Below are positions 8,730-16,629 of a DNA stretch of 64,000 nucleotides, piece after piece (the first letter of the stretch is position 1; each line of letters starts with the position of its first letter). The translations under genes and the position numbers were made by a program. This DNA is from Mycolicibacterium brisbanense. GTDB lineage: Bacteria > Actinomycetota > Actinomycetes > Mycobacteriales > Mycobacteriaceae. Under the pieces are notes generated by a model, which saw nothing but the letters and a program-made list of their open reading frames with translations, was not told the DNA's origin and ran no database searches. The stretch covers positions 1 through 64,000 of the forward strand of contig NZ_BCSX01000050.1 of the NCBI RefSeq assembly GCF_001570425.1, given 5' to 3'.

Positions 8730-8868
8730 GACGGCCTCCTCTCATACGCCCGCGTCCGCGATTCGGGCCGAGAAGAGGTCGGTCACAAGGTAAGTCAACC
8801 AGCAGGGAGGCTGAGCCTCTTCGAGCGGACATCGGGCGTTCCTGCGCGCCTGACGTCACTGTACCGGC

Positions 8869-8933
8869 CCGCGAGCGTGCACGGAATGCTGGAGATTTGC
8901 GGTGTGTCGGCCAGCAGACATGCACGCTCGCGG
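8869..8933. repeat. Intergenic hairpin element (copy A)
   Basis: Perfect 12-bp arms CCGCGAGCGTGC (8869-8880) and GCACGCTCGCGG (8922-8933) enclose about 41 nt. Read on the minus strand, it closely resembles the sequence at 44319-44380, sharing CCGCGAGCGTGC, TGTCTGC, GACAC-CCGCAA and CAGCATT blocks. It is probably a dispersed intergenic element and also a terminator for ilvD. The 8730-8868 stretch upstream shows no further gene. Confidence 0.6.
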
Positions 8934-8981
8934 TGCAGAGGGCTAGGTGCAGAGGGCTAGGTGCAGAGGGCTAGGTGCAGA
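8932..8981. repeat. 14-bp tandem repeat over the ilvD stop codon
   Basis: Three exact copies of GGTGCAGAGGGCTA (8932-8945, 8946-8959 and 8960-8973) are followed by an 8-nt partial copy inside ilvD. Each copy carries the complement of TAG, so the ilvD stop is effectively triplicated, though in different phases. Confidence 0.85.
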
Positions 8982-10674
8982 CGGCGCCGACGGCAGCGGA
9001 CTGGACCAGCTTGGTGTATTTGGCCAGCACGCCGGTCTTGTACCGCGGGGGCAGTGGCTGCCAGCCGTCCTTGCGTCCGGCCAGTTCGGCTTCGTCGACG
9101 AGGATGTCGAGTGTGCCGTTGGCGACGTCGAGGCGGATCCGGTCACCGTCTTTGACGAACGCGATGGGCCCGCCGTCGACGGCCTCCGGGGCGATGTGCC
9201 CGACGCACAGACCCGTCGTCCCGCCGGAGAACCGGCCGTCGGTCATCAGCAGCACATCCTTGCCCAGGCCCGCGCCCTTGATCGCGCCGGTGATGGCCAG
9301 CATCTCGCGCATACCGGGGCCGCCCTTGGGGCCCTCGTAGCGGATGACCACGACGTCGCCGTGGGTGATGGTGCCGTCCTCCAGCGCATCGAGCGCGGCG
9401 CGTTCGCGCTCGAAAACCCTTGCGGTGCCTTCGAACACGTCGGAGTCGAAGCCCGCGGACTTGACCACGGCGCCCTCTGGGGCCAGCGAGCCGTGCAGGA
9501 TGGTGATGCCGCCGGTGGGATGGATGGGGTTGTTCATCGCGCGCAGCACCTTGCCGTCCGGGTCGGGCGGCGCGATGTGGGCGAGGTTCTCGGCCATGGT
9601 CTTGCCGGTGACCGTCAGGCAATCCCCGTGCAGCAGACCGGCATCCAGCAGCGCACGCATCACCACGGGCACGCCGCCGATCTCGTCGACGTCCTTCATG
9701 ACGTGGCGGCCGAACGGTTTGACGTCGGCCAGGTGTGGCACCTTGTTGCCGATGCGGGTGAAGTCGGCCAGTGTCAGCTCGACCTCGGCCTCCCGGGCGA
9801 TGGCCAGCAGGTGCAGCACCGCGTTGGTGGACCCGCCGAAGGCCATGACGACGGCGATGGCGTTCTCGAACGCCTCTTTGGTCAGGATGTCGCGCGCGGT
9901 GATGCCGCGGCGCAGCATTTCGACGACGGCTTCTCCGGACTTGCGGGCGAACTCGTCACGCCGCTTGTCGATGGCGACGGGAGAGGCGCTGCCCGGCAAC
10001 GACATTCCGAGTGCCTCGGCCGCCGAGGCCATGGTGTTGGCGGTGTACATGCCACCGCAGGCTCCCTCGCCCGGACAGATGGCGCGCTCGATGATGTCGA
10101 CATCCTCGCGCGACATCAGCCCGCGGGCGCACGCGCCGACGGCCTCGAAGGCGTCGATGATCGTGACTTCCTTCTCGGTGCCGTCGGTCAGCTTCGCGAC
10201 ACCGGGCATGATCGAGCCGTTGTAGAGGAAGACGTTGGCCAGGTCCAGCCGGGCTGCGGCCATCAGCATGCCGGGGATCGACTTGTCGCAGCCGGCCAGC
10301 AGCACGCTGCCGTCGAGGCGCTCGGCCTGCATCACCGTCTCGACGCTGTCGGCGATGACCTCACGCGACACCAGCGAGAAATGCATGCCCTCGTGGCCCA
10401 TCGAGATGCCGTCGGACACCGAGATGGTGCCGAACTCCAGCGGGTAGCCACCGGCGGCGTGCACGCCCTCCTTGACGGCCTGCGCCAGCCGCTGCAGCGA
10501 CATGTTGCACGGCGTGATCTCGTTCCACGACGACCCGACGCCGATCTGCGGTTTGCCCCAGTCGTCGTCACCCATGCCCACCGCGCGGAGCATGCCGCGG
10601 GCTGCGGTCTTCTCGAGTCCGTCGGTGACGTCGCGGCTGCGCGGCTTGATGTCAGGTGTTTCCGAGGAGGGCAT
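8971..10674 (-). CDS. ilvD: Dihydroxy-acid dehydratase
   Basis: IlvD dehydrates 2,3-dihydroxy-isovalerate and 2,3-dihydroxy-3-methylvalerate to 2-keto acids, the third common step of branched-chain amino acid synthesis. The 567-residue protein contains the family motifs CDKSIPGMLMA, CPGEGACGGMYTANTMA with Fe-S cysteines, and GRFSGGTTGLCVGHIAPEA near the C-terminus. The start MPSSETPD (ATG 10674) fits the family length; in-frame open sequence further upstream runs antisense through ricR and is not coding. It is divergent from ricR, as in M. tuberculosis (Rv0189c/Rv0190). The copper operator in the 78-bp gap could also affect this Fe-S enzyme. Confidence 0.96.
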   Translation of the reverse strand: MPSSETPDIKPRSRDVTDGLEKTAARGMLRAVGMGDDDWGKPQIGVGSSWNEITPCNMSLQRLAQAVKEGVHAAGGYPLEFGTISVSDGISMGHEGMHFSLVSREVIADSVETVMQAERLDGSVLLAGCDKSIPGMLMAAARLDLANVFLYNGSIMPGVAKLTDGTEKEVTIIDAFEAVGACARGLMSREDVDIIERAICPGEGACGGMYTANTMASAAEALGMSLPGSASPVAIDKRRDEFARKSGEAVVEMLRRGITARDILTKEAFENAIAVVMAFGGSTNAVLHLLAIAREAEVELTLADFTRIGNKVPHLADVKPFGRHVMKDVDEIGGVPVVMRALLDAGLLHGDCLTVTGKTMAENLAHIAPPDPDGKVLRAMNNPIHPTGGITILHGSLAPEGAVVKSAGFDSDVFEGTARVFERERAALDALEDGTITHGDVVVIRYEGPKGGPGMREMLAITGAIKGAGLGKDVLLMTDGRFSGGTTGLCVGHIAPEAVDGGPIAFVKDGDRIRLDVANGTLDILVDEAELAGRKDGWQPLPPRYKTGVLAKYTKLVQSAAVGAVCT

Positions 10675-10721
10675 GCATGCAGTATGCCGCCTGCCGTTTC
10701 TCCCGGCCAAACCAGTCTTTA

Positions 10722-10736
10722 TACCCCGGAGGGGTA
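10722..10736. promoter_or_regulatory. RicR-type copper operator
   Basis: TACCCCGGAGGGGTA is a perfect palindrome (TACCC-N5-GGGTA) 16 bp upstream of the ricR ATG. It matches the palindromic motif known for the RicR copper regulon, so ricR is expected to be autoregulated. It also lies 48 bp from the ilvD start. Confidence 0.85.
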
Positions 10737-10752
10737 CCGGTATGCTGGTCTG

Positions 10753-11082
10753 ATGGATGTGGTTGAGGGCTCTGGGACAAACGGCGGCACGCCGTCCACA
10801 GCGCATGGCTACTCGCCCCAGAAGGAGAACTACGCCAAGCGGCTGCGCCGGATCGAGGGGCAGGTCCGCGGCATCGCGAAGATGATCGACGAGGACAAGT
10901 ACTGCATCGACGTCCTCACCCAGATCAGCGCCGTCAACAGCGCGCTGCAATCGGTCGCGCTGGGCCTGCTCGACGAGCACCTGGGCCACTGCGTCAGCCA
11001 AGCCGTGGCCGAGGGCGGCGAGCAGGCAGACGCCAAGCTCGCCGAGGCCTCGGCCGCCATCGCGCGGCTGGTGCGGTCCTAG
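10753..11082 (+). CDS. ricR: Copper-sensing transcriptional repressor, CsoR family (RicR)
   Basis: This CsoR/RcnR-family repressor of 109 residues releases DNA on binding Cu(I). The all-helical core shows RLRRIEGQVRGIAKMIDEDKYC, and the copper ligands are visible as the Cys in DKYCIDVL and the His and Cys in EHLGHC. Its position next to ilvD and the operator at 10722 match M. tuberculosis RicR (Rv0190), which controls copper-detoxification genes elsewhere. ATG 10753 is used although an open frame continues upstream antisense to ilvD. The stop overlaps the convergent next gene by 4 bp. Confidence 0.93.
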   Translation: MDVVEGSGTNGGTPSTAHGYSPQKENYAKRLRRIEGQVRGIAKMIDEDKYCIDVLTQISAVNSALQSVALGLLDEHLGHCVSQAVAEGGEQADAKLAEASAAIARLVRS

Positions 11083-11378
11083 TTGCCGAGCTCGCGCTCG
11101 ATGCGTTCGACCTTCGCGGTGAGCTGACCGGTGTAGCCCGGGCGAATATCGGCCTTGAGCACGAGGCTGACGCGCGGCGACACCGCCGCCACTGCTTCGA
11201 CAGCCCGCTTGACCACGCCCATGACCTCGTCCCATTCACCCTCGATGTTGGTGAACATCGCGTTGGTCTCGTTGGGTAAGCCTGATTCGCGGACCACCCG
11301 CACGGCTTCGGCCACGGCGGCGCCGACACCGCCGGACTCGTCACCGCCCATCGGGCTGACACTGAAGGCGACAATCAT
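11079..11378 (-). CDS. Thiamine-binding/MTH1187 family protein (DUF77)
   Basis: This 99-residue protein (MIVAFSVSPMG...) matches the MTH1187/YkoF-like family. These are small ferredoxin-fold proteins reported to bind thiamine-type ligands, with motifs SVSPMG, TNAMFTNIEGEWDEV and the C-terminal VLKADIRPG. No enzyme activity is expected. It is the second gene after the PPOX gene, with an 8-bp gap, so the two are co-transcribed. ATG 11378 was chosen by homology; the longer open frame upstream overlaps the PPOX gene. Confidence 0.85.
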   Translation of the reverse strand: MIVAFSVSPMGGDESGGVGAAVAEAVRVVRESGLPNETNAMFTNIEGEWDEVMGVVKRAVEAVAAVSPRVSLVLKADIRPGYTGQLTAKVERIERELGN

Positions 11379-11386
11379 GGCGGGGC

Positions 11387-11776
11387 CTAGTGCTTGCTGT
11401 AGAGGGTCGGGCGCACCACCAGGACCACGCGGTCGGCGGCGTCGGCCGGAACTTCGGTCAGCGATCCGCTGTAGCGGTCGTTGAGCTTGAGGAAGAACTC
11501 CGCCTTCGGATCCGGCACGATCTCCTCGACCACACCGCGGACCTCCAGGTAGCGGTACGGATTGTCGGGATCGTGAATCGACATCGCGACCGCGGGGTTG
11601 GCCGTCACGTTGCGGTATTTCTGGCGCTTGGTGGTGTGGGTGAACCGCAGCCGGGAGCCGTCCCAGTCGAACCACATCGGATTGACCTGGGCCGTGCCGT
11701 CCGGCCGGGTGGTGGCCAGATGGCCGAACAACGGCCGATCGAGCAGGTCTTCAAACCCATCCGGTACAGCAACCAT
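11387..11776 (-). CDS. PPOX-class (F420/flavin-dependent) oxidoreductase
   Basis: This 129-residue split-barrel protein belongs to the pyridoxamine-phosphate-oxidase-like class. Signatures include GHLATTRPDGTAQVNPMWFDWDG, YRNVTANPAVAMSIHDP and the R-YLEVRGVVEEI strand. Mycobacterial members commonly use coenzyme F420. ATG 11776 (MVAVPDGFEDL) follows GAAGGGA. It leads a two-gene unit with the thiamine-binding-type gene and is divergent from the MFS transporter across a 64-bp gap. The substrate is unknown. Confidence 0.85.
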   Translation of the reverse strand: MVAVPDGFEDLLDRPLFGHLATTRPDGTAQVNPMWFDWDGSRLRFTHTTKRQKYRNVTANPAVAMSIHDPDNPYRYLEVRGVVEEIVPDPKAEFFLKLNDRYSGSLTEVPADAADRVVLVVRPTLYSKH

Positions 11777-11840
11777 TACGTATCCCTTCGGTTCGGTTGT
11801 CCGAAACTGCAACGCCTACCCGTTACCGTGGCATCCCACC

Positions 11841-13067
11841 ATGACCGTCGAGCTGTCGTCGACATCCACAGGCCCGTGGACGGTGCGCGTCGCCGCATCG
11901 CTCACGGTGCTGGCCGCAGCGGCCTTCATCTACGTCACCGCCGAGATCCTCCCTGTCGGCGCGCTGCCGGTGATCGCCGCGGACCTGCGGGTCAGTGAAG
12001 GCCTCGTCGGCAGTCTGATGGCCTGCTACGCGCTGGTCGCCGCGGTGACCACCGTGGCCCTGGTGCGGCTGACCGCATCCTGGCCGCGGCGTCGCACGCT
12101 GCTCGCGACGCTGGTGTGCCTGGCCGTCTCGCAAGCGGTTTCGGCCGTCGCGCCGAATTTCGCGGTCCTGGCCGGCGGGCGCGTGCTGTGCGCGCTGACC
12201 CACGGTCTGATGTGGTCGGTGATCGCGCCCATCGGAGCCCGGCTGGTGCCGCCCAGCCACGCGGGCCGAGCGACCGCGGCGGTCTACGTCGGTACCGGCC
12301 TGGCGCTGGTGGCGGGCAATCCGCTGACCGCGGCGATGAGCGAGCTGTGGGGTTGGCGGATGGCCGTGGCGGCGGTGGCAGGCGCGGCCGCCGTGGTGGC
12401 ACTGGCGGCCTGGGTGATCCTCCCGCCGATGCCGGTGGCCCGCGACGAAGTGCCTGCCCGCCAGGTGCATCGCCGCAACGGCCGGTTGATGACGCTCTCC
12501 GGGCTGACCCTGATCGGTGTCACCGGGCATTTCATCGCCTACACGTTCATCGTGGTGATCATCCGCGACGTGGTGGGTGTGCACGGACCGCATCTGGCGT
12601 GGCTGCTGACCGGATACGGCATCGCCGGCCTGATCGCGATGGCGGCCATGGCCCGGCCGCTGGACCACTGGCCCAAAGCCTCGGTGGTGGCCTGTCTGGG
12701 CGCGCTGGCCGCGGCCCTGGTGGCGTTGACGACGCTGGCGTTCGGCCACGCCGGCGGCATGGCGACGGTGCTGATCGGCGTCGCCGCCGTGGTGCTGTGG
12801 GGCGCGGCGTCGACGGCACTGCCCCCGATGCTGCAGGCCTCGGCGATGCGCACGTCACCCGAGGACCCCGATGGCGCGTCCGGTCGCTACGTGGCCGCCT
12901 TCCAGGTGGGCATCATGGCGGGCTCCCTGGTCGGTGGTGTGCTCTACGACAACGCCGGTCTGGCCGTCATGATCGCCACATCGGCGGGTCTGATCGTCGT
13001 CGCGATGGCCGGAGTGCTGGCCACGCGCGACGTTTTCAAGGTTTCCTGCGCAACCACCGGGAAGTAA
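11841..13067 (+). CDS. MFS transporter, DHA1-type exporter (Rv0191-like)
   Basis: This major facilitator protein of 408 residues has about 12 membrane segments. It has the opening AAFIYVTAEILPVGALPVIAADL, the loop 2-3 region RLTASWPRRRTLL and the motif C region. It resembles bacterial arabinose/chloramphenicol-type efflux permeases and sits where Rv0191 does in M. tuberculosis. ATG 11841 (MTVELSSTSTG) starts before the first helix. Proton-driven export of a drug or metabolite is likely; the natural substrate is unknown. Confidence 0.87.
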   Translation: MTVELSSTSTGPWTVRVAASLTVLAAAAFIYVTAEILPVGALPVIAADLRVSEGLVGSLMACYALVAAVTTVALVRLTASWPRRRTLLATLVCLAVSQAVSAVAPNFAVLAGGRVLCALTHGLMWSVIAPIGARLVPPSHAGRATAAVYVGTGLALVAGNPLTAAMSELWGWRMAVAAVAGAAAVVALAAWVILPPMPVARDEVPARQVHRRNGRLMTLSGLTLIGVTGHFIAYTFIVVIIRDVVGVHGPHLAWLLTGYGIAGLIAMAAMARPLDHWPKASVVACLGALAAALVALTTLAFGHAGGMATVLIGVAAVVLWGAASTALPPMLQASAMRTSPEDPDGASGRYVAAFQVGIMAGSLVGGVLYDNAGLAVMIATSAGLIVVAMAGVLATRDVFKVSCATTGK

Positions 13068-13209
13068 CGCTTGACACCTCCGCGCCGACTGACAGTGCAG
13101 TTCAGCGCCGTGGATGCGGCCGGAGTCGGGGTGTCATGGCCTCTCGCGGCAGTAGCTGGTCTCCGCGCTGTGCGACACTGGAGAAAGTTCTGCTGTCTGG
13201 AGGTTATCT

Positions 13210-14223
13210 ATGCCGAAATCGGCAAAACGCAGACTGATCACCGTTTTCATGGCCGCGGGATTGGTCGGCGGACTCGTGTTGAGCCCGTCCGCACTGGCGG
13301 ATCCCGACGTGCCCCCGGCACCTGTGGACCCAGCTTTCCCGCCGCCACCTCCAGGCGTGCTGCCTGCGCCCGATCCAGCCAACGCGGCCGATCCGCTGGC
13401 CCCGGCCGCGCAACCGGCCGCCGTTCCGCCGTCGGTCACCAACTACGGCGCCCCCGCCGTCATCCCCTCGGGCACCCCCCCAGGCCAGAACCCGACCCCC
13501 TACACGGGCGAGCCGGTGTTCCTGCCGCCGTCCTTCAACCCGGTCAACGGGTCCATGGTCGGCGTGGCCAAGCCCATCTACATCCAGTTCCAGCGGCCCA
13601 TCGCCGACAAGAAGCTGGCTGAGGACGCCATCCACATCTCGTCGAATCCGCCGGTCCCCGGCCGGTTCTACTGGGTCAACGACACCCAGGTGCGCTGGCG
13701 GCCGCAGGACTTCTGGCCGGCCAACACCGTGGTGAACATCGATGCGGGCGGCACCAAGTCCAGCTTCCGCGTGGGCGACTACCTCGTGGCCACCGTCGAC
13801 GACAAGGCCCACCAGATGCAGGTGATGCGCAACGGGAAGCTGGAGAAGACCTTCCCGGTGTCGATGGGCAAGCCCGACGGCAAGCACGAGACCAAGAACG
13901 GCACGTACTACGTGCTGGAGAAGTTCCCCAGCATCGTCATGGACTCGGCCACCTACGGCGTGCCGAACACGTCACCCGAGGGCTACAAGCTGACGGTGCA
14001 GGACGCGGTCCGCATCGACAACAGCGGCGCGTTCGTGCACAGCGCCCCGTGGTCGGTGGCCGATCAGGGCAAGCGCAACGTGAGCCACGGCTGCATCAAC
14101 CTCAGCCCGGAGAACGCGCAGTGGTTCTACGACAACTTCGGCAGCGGTGACCCGGTCGTCATCAAGAACTCCACGGGCCTGTACAACCAGCCCGACGGTG
14201 CTTCCGACTGGCAGATTTTCTAG
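13210..14223 (+). CDS. L,D-transpeptidase, LdtMt4 (Rv0192) type
   Basis: This exported peptidoglycan cross-linking enzyme of 337 residues has a signal peptide (residues 1-30, ending SALA|DPD), a proline-rich linker to about residue 100, an Ig-like domain and the YkuD catalytic domain. The YkuD motif HSAPWSVADQGKRNVSHGCINL carries the catalytic His and Cys near residues 293-295. It makes 3-3 cross-links or attaches substrates to stem peptides in the cell wall. ATG 13210 follows GGAGG. Position and features match Rv0192. A tandem repeat and a strong hairpin follow immediately. Confidence 0.92.
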   Translation: MPKSAKRRLITVFMAAGLVGGLVLSPSALADPDVPPAPVDPAFPPPPPGVLPAPDPANAADPLAPAAQPAAVPPSVTNYGAPAVIPSGTPPGQNPTPYTGEPVFLPPSFNPVNGSMVGVAKPIYIQFQRPIADKKLAEDAIHISSNPPVPGRFYWVNDTQVRWRPQDFWPANTVVNIDAGGTKSSFRVGDYLVATVDDKAHQMQVMRNGKLEKTFPVSMGKPDGKHETKNGTYYVLEKFPSIVMDSATYGVPNTSPEGYKLTVQDAVRIDNSGAFVHSAPWSVADQGKRNVSHGCINLSPENAQWFYDNFGSGDPVVIKNSTGLYNQPDGASDWQIF

Positions 14224-14265
14224 CCGCAACTCTTCTCGCCGCAACTCTTCTAGCCGCAACTCTCG
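14221..14265 (+). repeat. 15-bp tandem repeat starting at the ldt stop codon
   Basis: Three consecutive 15-nt units (TAGCCGCAACTCTTC, then TCGCCGCAACTCTTC, then TAGCCGCAACTCTCG) start at the TAG stop. The third unit again has TAG in frame. Confidence 0.85.
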
Positions 14266-14323
14266 CGAACAGACGCGAAACCGCCCTTTTTCACGCGAAA
14301 GAGGGCGGTTTCGCGTCTGTTCG
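14266..14323. terminator. Perfect 22-bp stem-loop, bidirectional terminator
   Basis: Arms at 14266-14287 and 14302-14323 are perfect complements (CGAACAGACGCGAAACCGCC...), with a 14-nt loop containing a T-run. It lies between the convergent ldt and lacI-type genes, so it should terminate both. Confidence 0.85.
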
Positions 14324-14328
14324 GCCGC

Positions 14329-15324
14329 TCATCCCGTGGTGTGCCGCACCACCAGCCGCGGTTCGAGCACGACGTCGAGCCGTTCGGTGCGGCCGTTGTC
14401 GAGGCGGTCGACGATCGCCTTGACGGCGCTTTGTGCCTGCTGCCGGGGTTCCTGGCTGACGGTCGTCATGTCGATGTGGGCCAGCTGGGCCAGCACGCTG
14501 TCGTCGTATCCCGCGACGGCGATGTCACCGGGGACGGCCGCGCCGGCACGCATCAACTGGTCGAGCAGGCCGATGGCGCTCTGATCGTTGGCCGCCACCA
14601 CGGCCGTCGGCCGCTGGGGCCGCTGCAGCAGGGCGTGTGCGGCTGCGATGCCCGAGCTCTCGGTCAGGTCGCCGTCGATGACGTCGATTTCGGCGGACAG
14701 GCCGTGGCGCTTCATGGCCCGCGTATAGCCCGCCTTGCGGTCGGCTGAGATGGTCCCTGGACCACCGCTGAGATGGCTTATGCGCCGGTGGCCCAACTCG
14801 ACCAGATGCTCGACCACCCTGCCGATACCGCGCCCGTCGGCCGTGCGCACCACGTCGACCTCAGGGCACGAGGTGCGACGGCCGACGACGACGACGGGCA
14901 CTCGTCCCGCCAGGTCGGCCAGCGTGCTCTCGGTGAGCTCCGGTCCGAGCAGGATCAGCGCCTCGCACCGGAAGCTCAAAAGGGTCTCGACGACGGCCGC
15001 TTCCGGATGCGTTGCGGTGACCGCGCCCAGCACCACTTCGTAGTCGTTCGCATCGGCCTCGGCCACGATGTCCTCGACCAGTTCGGCGTGAAATGGGCTG
15101 CTGATGTTCGCCACCACTCCTATGAGGTGGGTGCGCCGTGCCGTCATCAGGGCGGCGGCCCGGTTGACCCGGTAGCCCAGTTCGTCGGCCGCGGCCAGGA
15201 CGCGTTCGCGCGTCTGGGCGCTGGGGCCCTGGGCGTTACGGAAAACGAGCGAGACCAGCGCCTTGGACACGCCCACTCTGTCGGCGATGTCCTGCATGGT
15301 CGGCCGCTCTCGGTTGGCGGGCAT
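14329..15324 (-). CDS. LacI family transcriptional regulator
   Basis: This 331-residue repressor has an N-terminal LacI helix-turn-helix (TMQDIADRVGVSKALVSLVFRN) and hinge helix, followed by a periplasmic-binding-protein-like effector domain (LIGVVANISSPFHAELVEDI, ...AVVAANDQSAIGLLDQL...). ATG 15324 follows AAGGAG by 5 nt. It is divergent from the Gfo/Idh/MocA gene and the sugar isomerase/SBP cluster, which it most likely represses until a sugar or polyol binds. Confidence 0.93.
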   Translation of the reverse strand: MPANRERPTMQDIADRVGVSKALVSLVFRNAQGPSAQTRERVLAAADELGYRVNRAAALMTARRTHLIGVVANISSPFHAELVEDIVAEADANDYEVVLGAVTATHPEAAVVETLLSFRCEALILLGPELTESTLADLAGRVPVVVVGRRTSCPEVDVVRTADGRGIGRVVEHLVELGHRRISHLSGGPGTISADRKAGYTRAMKRHGLSAEIDVIDGDLTESSGIAAAHALLQRPQRPTAVVAANDQSAIGLLDQLMRAGAAVPGDIAVAGYDDSVLAQLAHIDMTTVSQEPRQQAQSAVKAIVDRLDNGRTERLDVVLEPRLVVRHTTG

Positions 15325-15380
15325 CCGACTCCTTTCCGGTCTTGACAAGGCGCTGTGACGCAGCCCATAGTATCGGAACT

Positions 15381-15401
15381 AGACCGGTCAAATAGATCGG
15401 T
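15381..15401. promoter_or_regulatory. Candidate LacI-family operator
   Basis: A perfect 8-bp palindrome GACCGGTC (15382-15389) is followed by a related half-site. AGACCGGT at 15381 and AGATCGGT at 15394 are direct repeats 13 bp apart. The site lies in the 113-bp divergent gap between lacI-type and Gfo/Idh genes. A central CG is typical of LacI-family operators. Confidence 0.45.
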
Positions 15402-15437
15402 TTAAGAAATCAGTTTCAAAAGGGGCGTGAAGTAGCA

Positions 15438-16613
15438 GTGACCTCTCAATCAATCGGCGTCGCCGTCATCGGCGGAGGTATGGCCGGACGCGCACATGCG
15501 GCCGGATACCGCACCGCCACAACGCTATTCGAAACCGGTCCGGATGTGCGGCTGGTCGCGATCGCCGACACCAGCGCCGCGGTGGCCGACGACACCGCCC
15601 GGCGCTACGGGTACGAGCGCGCCTGCTACGACTGGCGTGCGATCGCCGAAGCGCCCGACATCGACGCCGTGAGTGTGGTGGTGGCCAACCATCTGCACCG
15701 CGAGATCGTCGAAGGTCTGCTCGCTGCGGGCAAGCACGTGCTGTGCGAAAAGCCTTTGGCGGGAAGCCTTGCCGACGCCGAAGCCATGGTGGCGGCCGCG
15801 GAGCAGTCCGATTGCGTGACCGCCGTGGGCTACACCTACCGCCGCTCGCCGGCCGTCGAGCAGATCCGTCGTGAGCTCGCTGCGGGAACCCTTGGCGAGT
15901 TGGTGCATTTCAACGGCCGCTACTGGTGCGACTACGCACTGGATCCGAGGTCGCCGATCACGTGGCGGTACCGGGGCGGGCCCGGAACGGGCGCTCTCGC
16001 CGACGTGGGTAGTCACCTGATCGACATGAGCGAATTCGTGTGCGGCCCCATCGCCGAGGTCGGCGGTGCGGCGTTTACCACGGTCATCACCGAACGTCCG
16101 GTGCCGATCGGCGTCACGTACGGGCACACCAAAGCCGCGGTGAGCGACGAGGTCGCAGCGGTGGAGAACGAAGATGTCGCCACGTTCACGGCGACTTTCG
16201 ACAACGGCGCGGTCGGAACGTTCTCGGCATCGCGGGTGGCCCACAACTCGCCTGACGGGTTGGGGTTCGACCTGTTCGCCTCCGCCGGCTCGGCGTCGTG
16301 GAATCTCCACCGCCCCGCCGAATTCGAGATCTCGACCGCCGAGAGCCGCGTGGAGCTGGCCGGAACACGACGCGTCATCATCGGACCCGAGCACCCGTAT
16401 ATCCGCGGTGGGCTGCCCATGGATGCCGGCGGCGTCGGACATGGTGTCGCCGACCTCTTCGCCTATCAGAATCGTGCGTTCCTGAACCAGATCGCAGGGA
16501 CCGGCGAACTGGGACCGCTGCCTGGCTTCGACGCGGGACTGCACGGGCTACGCGTCGTCGCCGCCGTCACAGAATCCGCCCTGTCGGGCGGGGCCACCGT
16601 CAAAGTCGTTTGA
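15438..16613 (+). CDS. Gfo/Idh/MocA family NAD(P)-dependent oxidoreductase
   Basis: This 391-residue sugar or inositol dehydrogenase-like enzyme has an N-terminal Rossmann fold (AVIGGGMAGRAHAAGY), the EKP motif (CEKPLAGSLADAEAMV, about residues 102-117) and the C-terminal barrel with GPGTGALADVGSHLIDMSEF. The catalytic lysine is that of EKP. GTG 15438 is used. It is the first gene of the LacI-controlled cluster. The next gene in the original operon was the isomerase at 18103, now separated by an IS110-family element inserted 17 bp after this stop. Confidence 0.92.
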   Translation: MTSQSIGVAVIGGGMAGRAHAAGYRTATTLFETGPDVRLVAIADTSAAVADDTARRYGYERACYDWRAIAEAPDIDAVSVVVANHLHREIVEGLLAAGKHVLCEKPLAGSLADAEAMVAAAEQSDCVTAVGYTYRRSPAVEQIRRELAAGTLGELVHFNGRYWCDYALDPRSPITWRYRGGPGTGALADVGSHLIDMSEFVCGPIAEVGGAAFTTVITERPVPIGVTYGHTKAAVSDEVAAVENEDVATFTATFDNGAVGTFSASRVAHNSPDGLGFDLFASAGSASWNLHRPAEFEISTAESRVELAGTRRVIIGPEHPYIRGGLPMDAGGVGHGVADLFAYQNRAFLNQIAGTGELGPLPGFDAGLHGLRVVAAVTESALSGGATVKVV

Positions 16614-16629
16614 CCTGAAAGGATTCTCA

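Noticed and set aside
8947..10752. Plus-strand open frame antisense to ilvD continuing in frame into ricR
   Set aside because: RicR homologues start at the ATG at 10753 and its operator lies immediately upstream; the antisense part has no homologous character.
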